The notes under the pieces: model-generated | What the model was told of the DNA's origin: nothing | Databases searched by the model: none | Seen by the model: only the letters and a program-made list of their open reading frames with translations | Shown here: positions 63,113 through 64,000 of the stretch, piece after piece | Numbering within the stretch: the first letter of the stretch is position 1 | Layout of the letters: the number at the start of each line of letters is the position of its first letter | Assembly (NCBI RefSeq): GCF_000243415.2 | Contig: NZ_KI912270.1 | Span: forward strand, 5,971,837 to 6,035,836 | Source: Mycolicibacterium tusciae JS617 | GTDB taxonomy: Bacteria > Actinomycetota > Actinomycetes > Mycobacteriales > Mycobacteriaceae | Direction: 5' to 3' | DNA: 64,000 nt | Program-made: the position numbers and the translations under genes

Positions 63113-64000
63113 TCAGCGCTCTATTTCAAATATCGGATCGGCGCAGTCGGTCCGTTCGGCCTGTAGCTGGCGTTTGATCACCTTGAACGTCTCGGTGCGC
63201 GGCAGGTCGGTTGCAACTCGCACGAACGACGGCCACTGCTTGGGGCCGAGGTCGGTCTGTTCGGCGAGGAATGCGCGGAACTGCTCCGGGTCGAACGACG
63301 CGCCGTCGGTCAGCATCACCGCCGCCACCACCCGATCGCCGACGTCGGGCGCCGGTATCCCGTACACCGCCACCTCGACGACGTCGGGATGGCGCAACAC
63401 GACCCGCTCGATCGGCGCCGAGCCGAGGTTCTCACCGTCGACCCGCATCCAGTCGCCGAGCCTGCCGGCGAAGTATGCGTAGCCGTTCTCGTCGCGGTAG
63501 GCCAGATCACCGCTGTGGTACGCGCCGCCGCGCATGCGCTCGGCATCGGCACCGGGATCGTTGTAGTAACCCTCGAAACGCCCTGCGTCCGAGGTGTTTA
63601 CCAACTCGCCGGTGACGCCGGGTGGACAGGGCTCGCCGGTGTCGACATCGAGGATCTCGGTGCCTTCGGGGAGCGGCCCGAGCGCACCCGGCGGAGTGTC
63701 GGGTGTGCGGCCGATCGCGATTCCGCCCTCGGTCGAACCGAAGCCGTCCATCACCAGTGTGTCGAACCGGCGGGCGAACCTCTCGACGTCGGCTGGTGCG
63801 CCCTCGTTGCCGTAGACCGCGCGCAGCGGATTGTCGGCATCGTCGGGTCGTTCGGGAGTGGCGAGCACATACGACAAAGGCTTGCCCACGTAGTTGGCGT
63901 ACGTGGCGCCGAACCGGCGGACGTCCGGGAGGAACTGCGACGCGGAGAACTTGCGCCGCAATGCAAGTGAGCTCCGCGAGGCAAAGGCCACCGACCAGCC
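63113..64000 (-). CDS. fadD17: Acyl/steroid-CoA ligase, FadD17-like (partial, 5' end beyond the window)
   Basis: The C-terminal ~295 residues of an acyl-CoA synthetase run off the window edge; the frame stays open to base 64000. Motifs are LVMDGFGSTEGGIAIGRT, YHSGDLAYRDENGYAYFAGR, GDWMRVDGENLGSAPIERVV, and the catalytic Lys region PRTETFKVIKRQL. The C-terminus resembles mycobacterial FadD17 (Rv3506), which lies near sterol side-chain acyl-CoA dehydrogenase genes. The symbol is provisional. Confidence 0.7.
   Translation of the reverse strand, partial: GWSVAFASRSSLALRRKFSASQFLPDVRRFGATYANYVGKPLSYVLATPERPDDADNPLRAVYGNEGAPADVERFARRFDTLVMDGFGSTEGGIAIGRTPDTPPGALGPLPEGTEILDVDTGEPCPPGVTGELVNTSDAGRFEGYYNDPGADAERMRGGAYHSGDLAYRDENGYAYFAGRLGDWMRVDGENLGSAPIERVVLRHPDVVEVAVYGIPAPDVGDRVVAAVMLTDGASFDPEQFRAFLAEQTDLGPKQWPSFVRVATDLPRTETFKVIKRQLQAERTDCADPIFEIER

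Overview
The window is high-GC actinobacterial DNA from a mycobacterium, most likely a fast-growing Mycolicibacterium. The evidence is a KstR-type sterol-catabolism regulon in the gene order known from M. tuberculosis Rv3506-Rv3538 (hsd4B, kstD, hsaE-G-F, kshA, ltp3, ltp4, cyp142, echA19, fadD19, a fadD17-like gene), together with mycobacterium-specific families (DUF1942/MPT63, LpqN, PknH_C-like lipoproteins, MHB haem-binding proteins). GTG starts and 1-4 nt gene overlaps are frequent. No rRNA, tRNA or CRISPR array was seen.

Layout. (1) 1-8060: a tightly overlapping plus-strand operon for a cell-surface polysaccharide: GT2 glycosyltransferase, polysaccharide deacetylase, Wzx-like flippase, large polytopic membrane protein, ATP-grasp ligase and secreted glycoside hydrolase. 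(2) 8148-18843: a mycobacterial membrane-protein gene split by a mercury-resistance element of about 10 kb. Its core direct repeat CACCCG lies at both junctions (8695-8700 and 18656-18661). The element carries three tyrosine-recombinase genes, a small coiled-coil helper, and a mer module (ArsR-type regulator, two transport proteins, merA, merB). The second recombinase gene and merA carry apparent frameshifts. (3) 18868-32651: a DUF1942 secreted protein, then hsd4B-kstD divergent from hsaE-hsaG-hsaF, two haem-binding-type secreted proteins flanking a RecQ-like helicase, an IclR regulator, and the Rv3531c-Rv3530c-Rv3529c-like operon. (4) 32655-37890: a lipoprotein and a sugar-acid cluster (MHS transporter, KduD-like dehydrogenase, KDPG aldolase, KDG kinase, IclR regulator) that shares a 17-bp operator. 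(5) 37920-54204: sterol genes resume, interrupted by an IS3-type element between cyp142 and echA19. (6) 54204-64000: nitronate monooxygenase-like flavoprotein, hydrolase, LpqN lipoprotein, PucR regulator with a DadA-like oxidase, GreA-like protein, TRIC channel, TetR regulator, epimerase, and the 3' part of a FadD17-like ligase that runs off the window.

How they work together. KstD and KshA open sterol ring B, and HsaE, HsaG and HsaF convert the ring-A fragment to pyruvate and propionyl-CoA. CYP142, FadD19, EchA19, Ltp3, Ltp4 and the DUF35 protein belong to side-chain degradation, where FadD19 and the Ltp3/Ltp4 proteins are linked to C24-branched sterols. Five good KstR-type palindromes (TnnAACnnGTTnTA) sit at the relevant divergent promoters. 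The mer element and the sugar-acid cluster are accessory insertions in this otherwise conserved locus.
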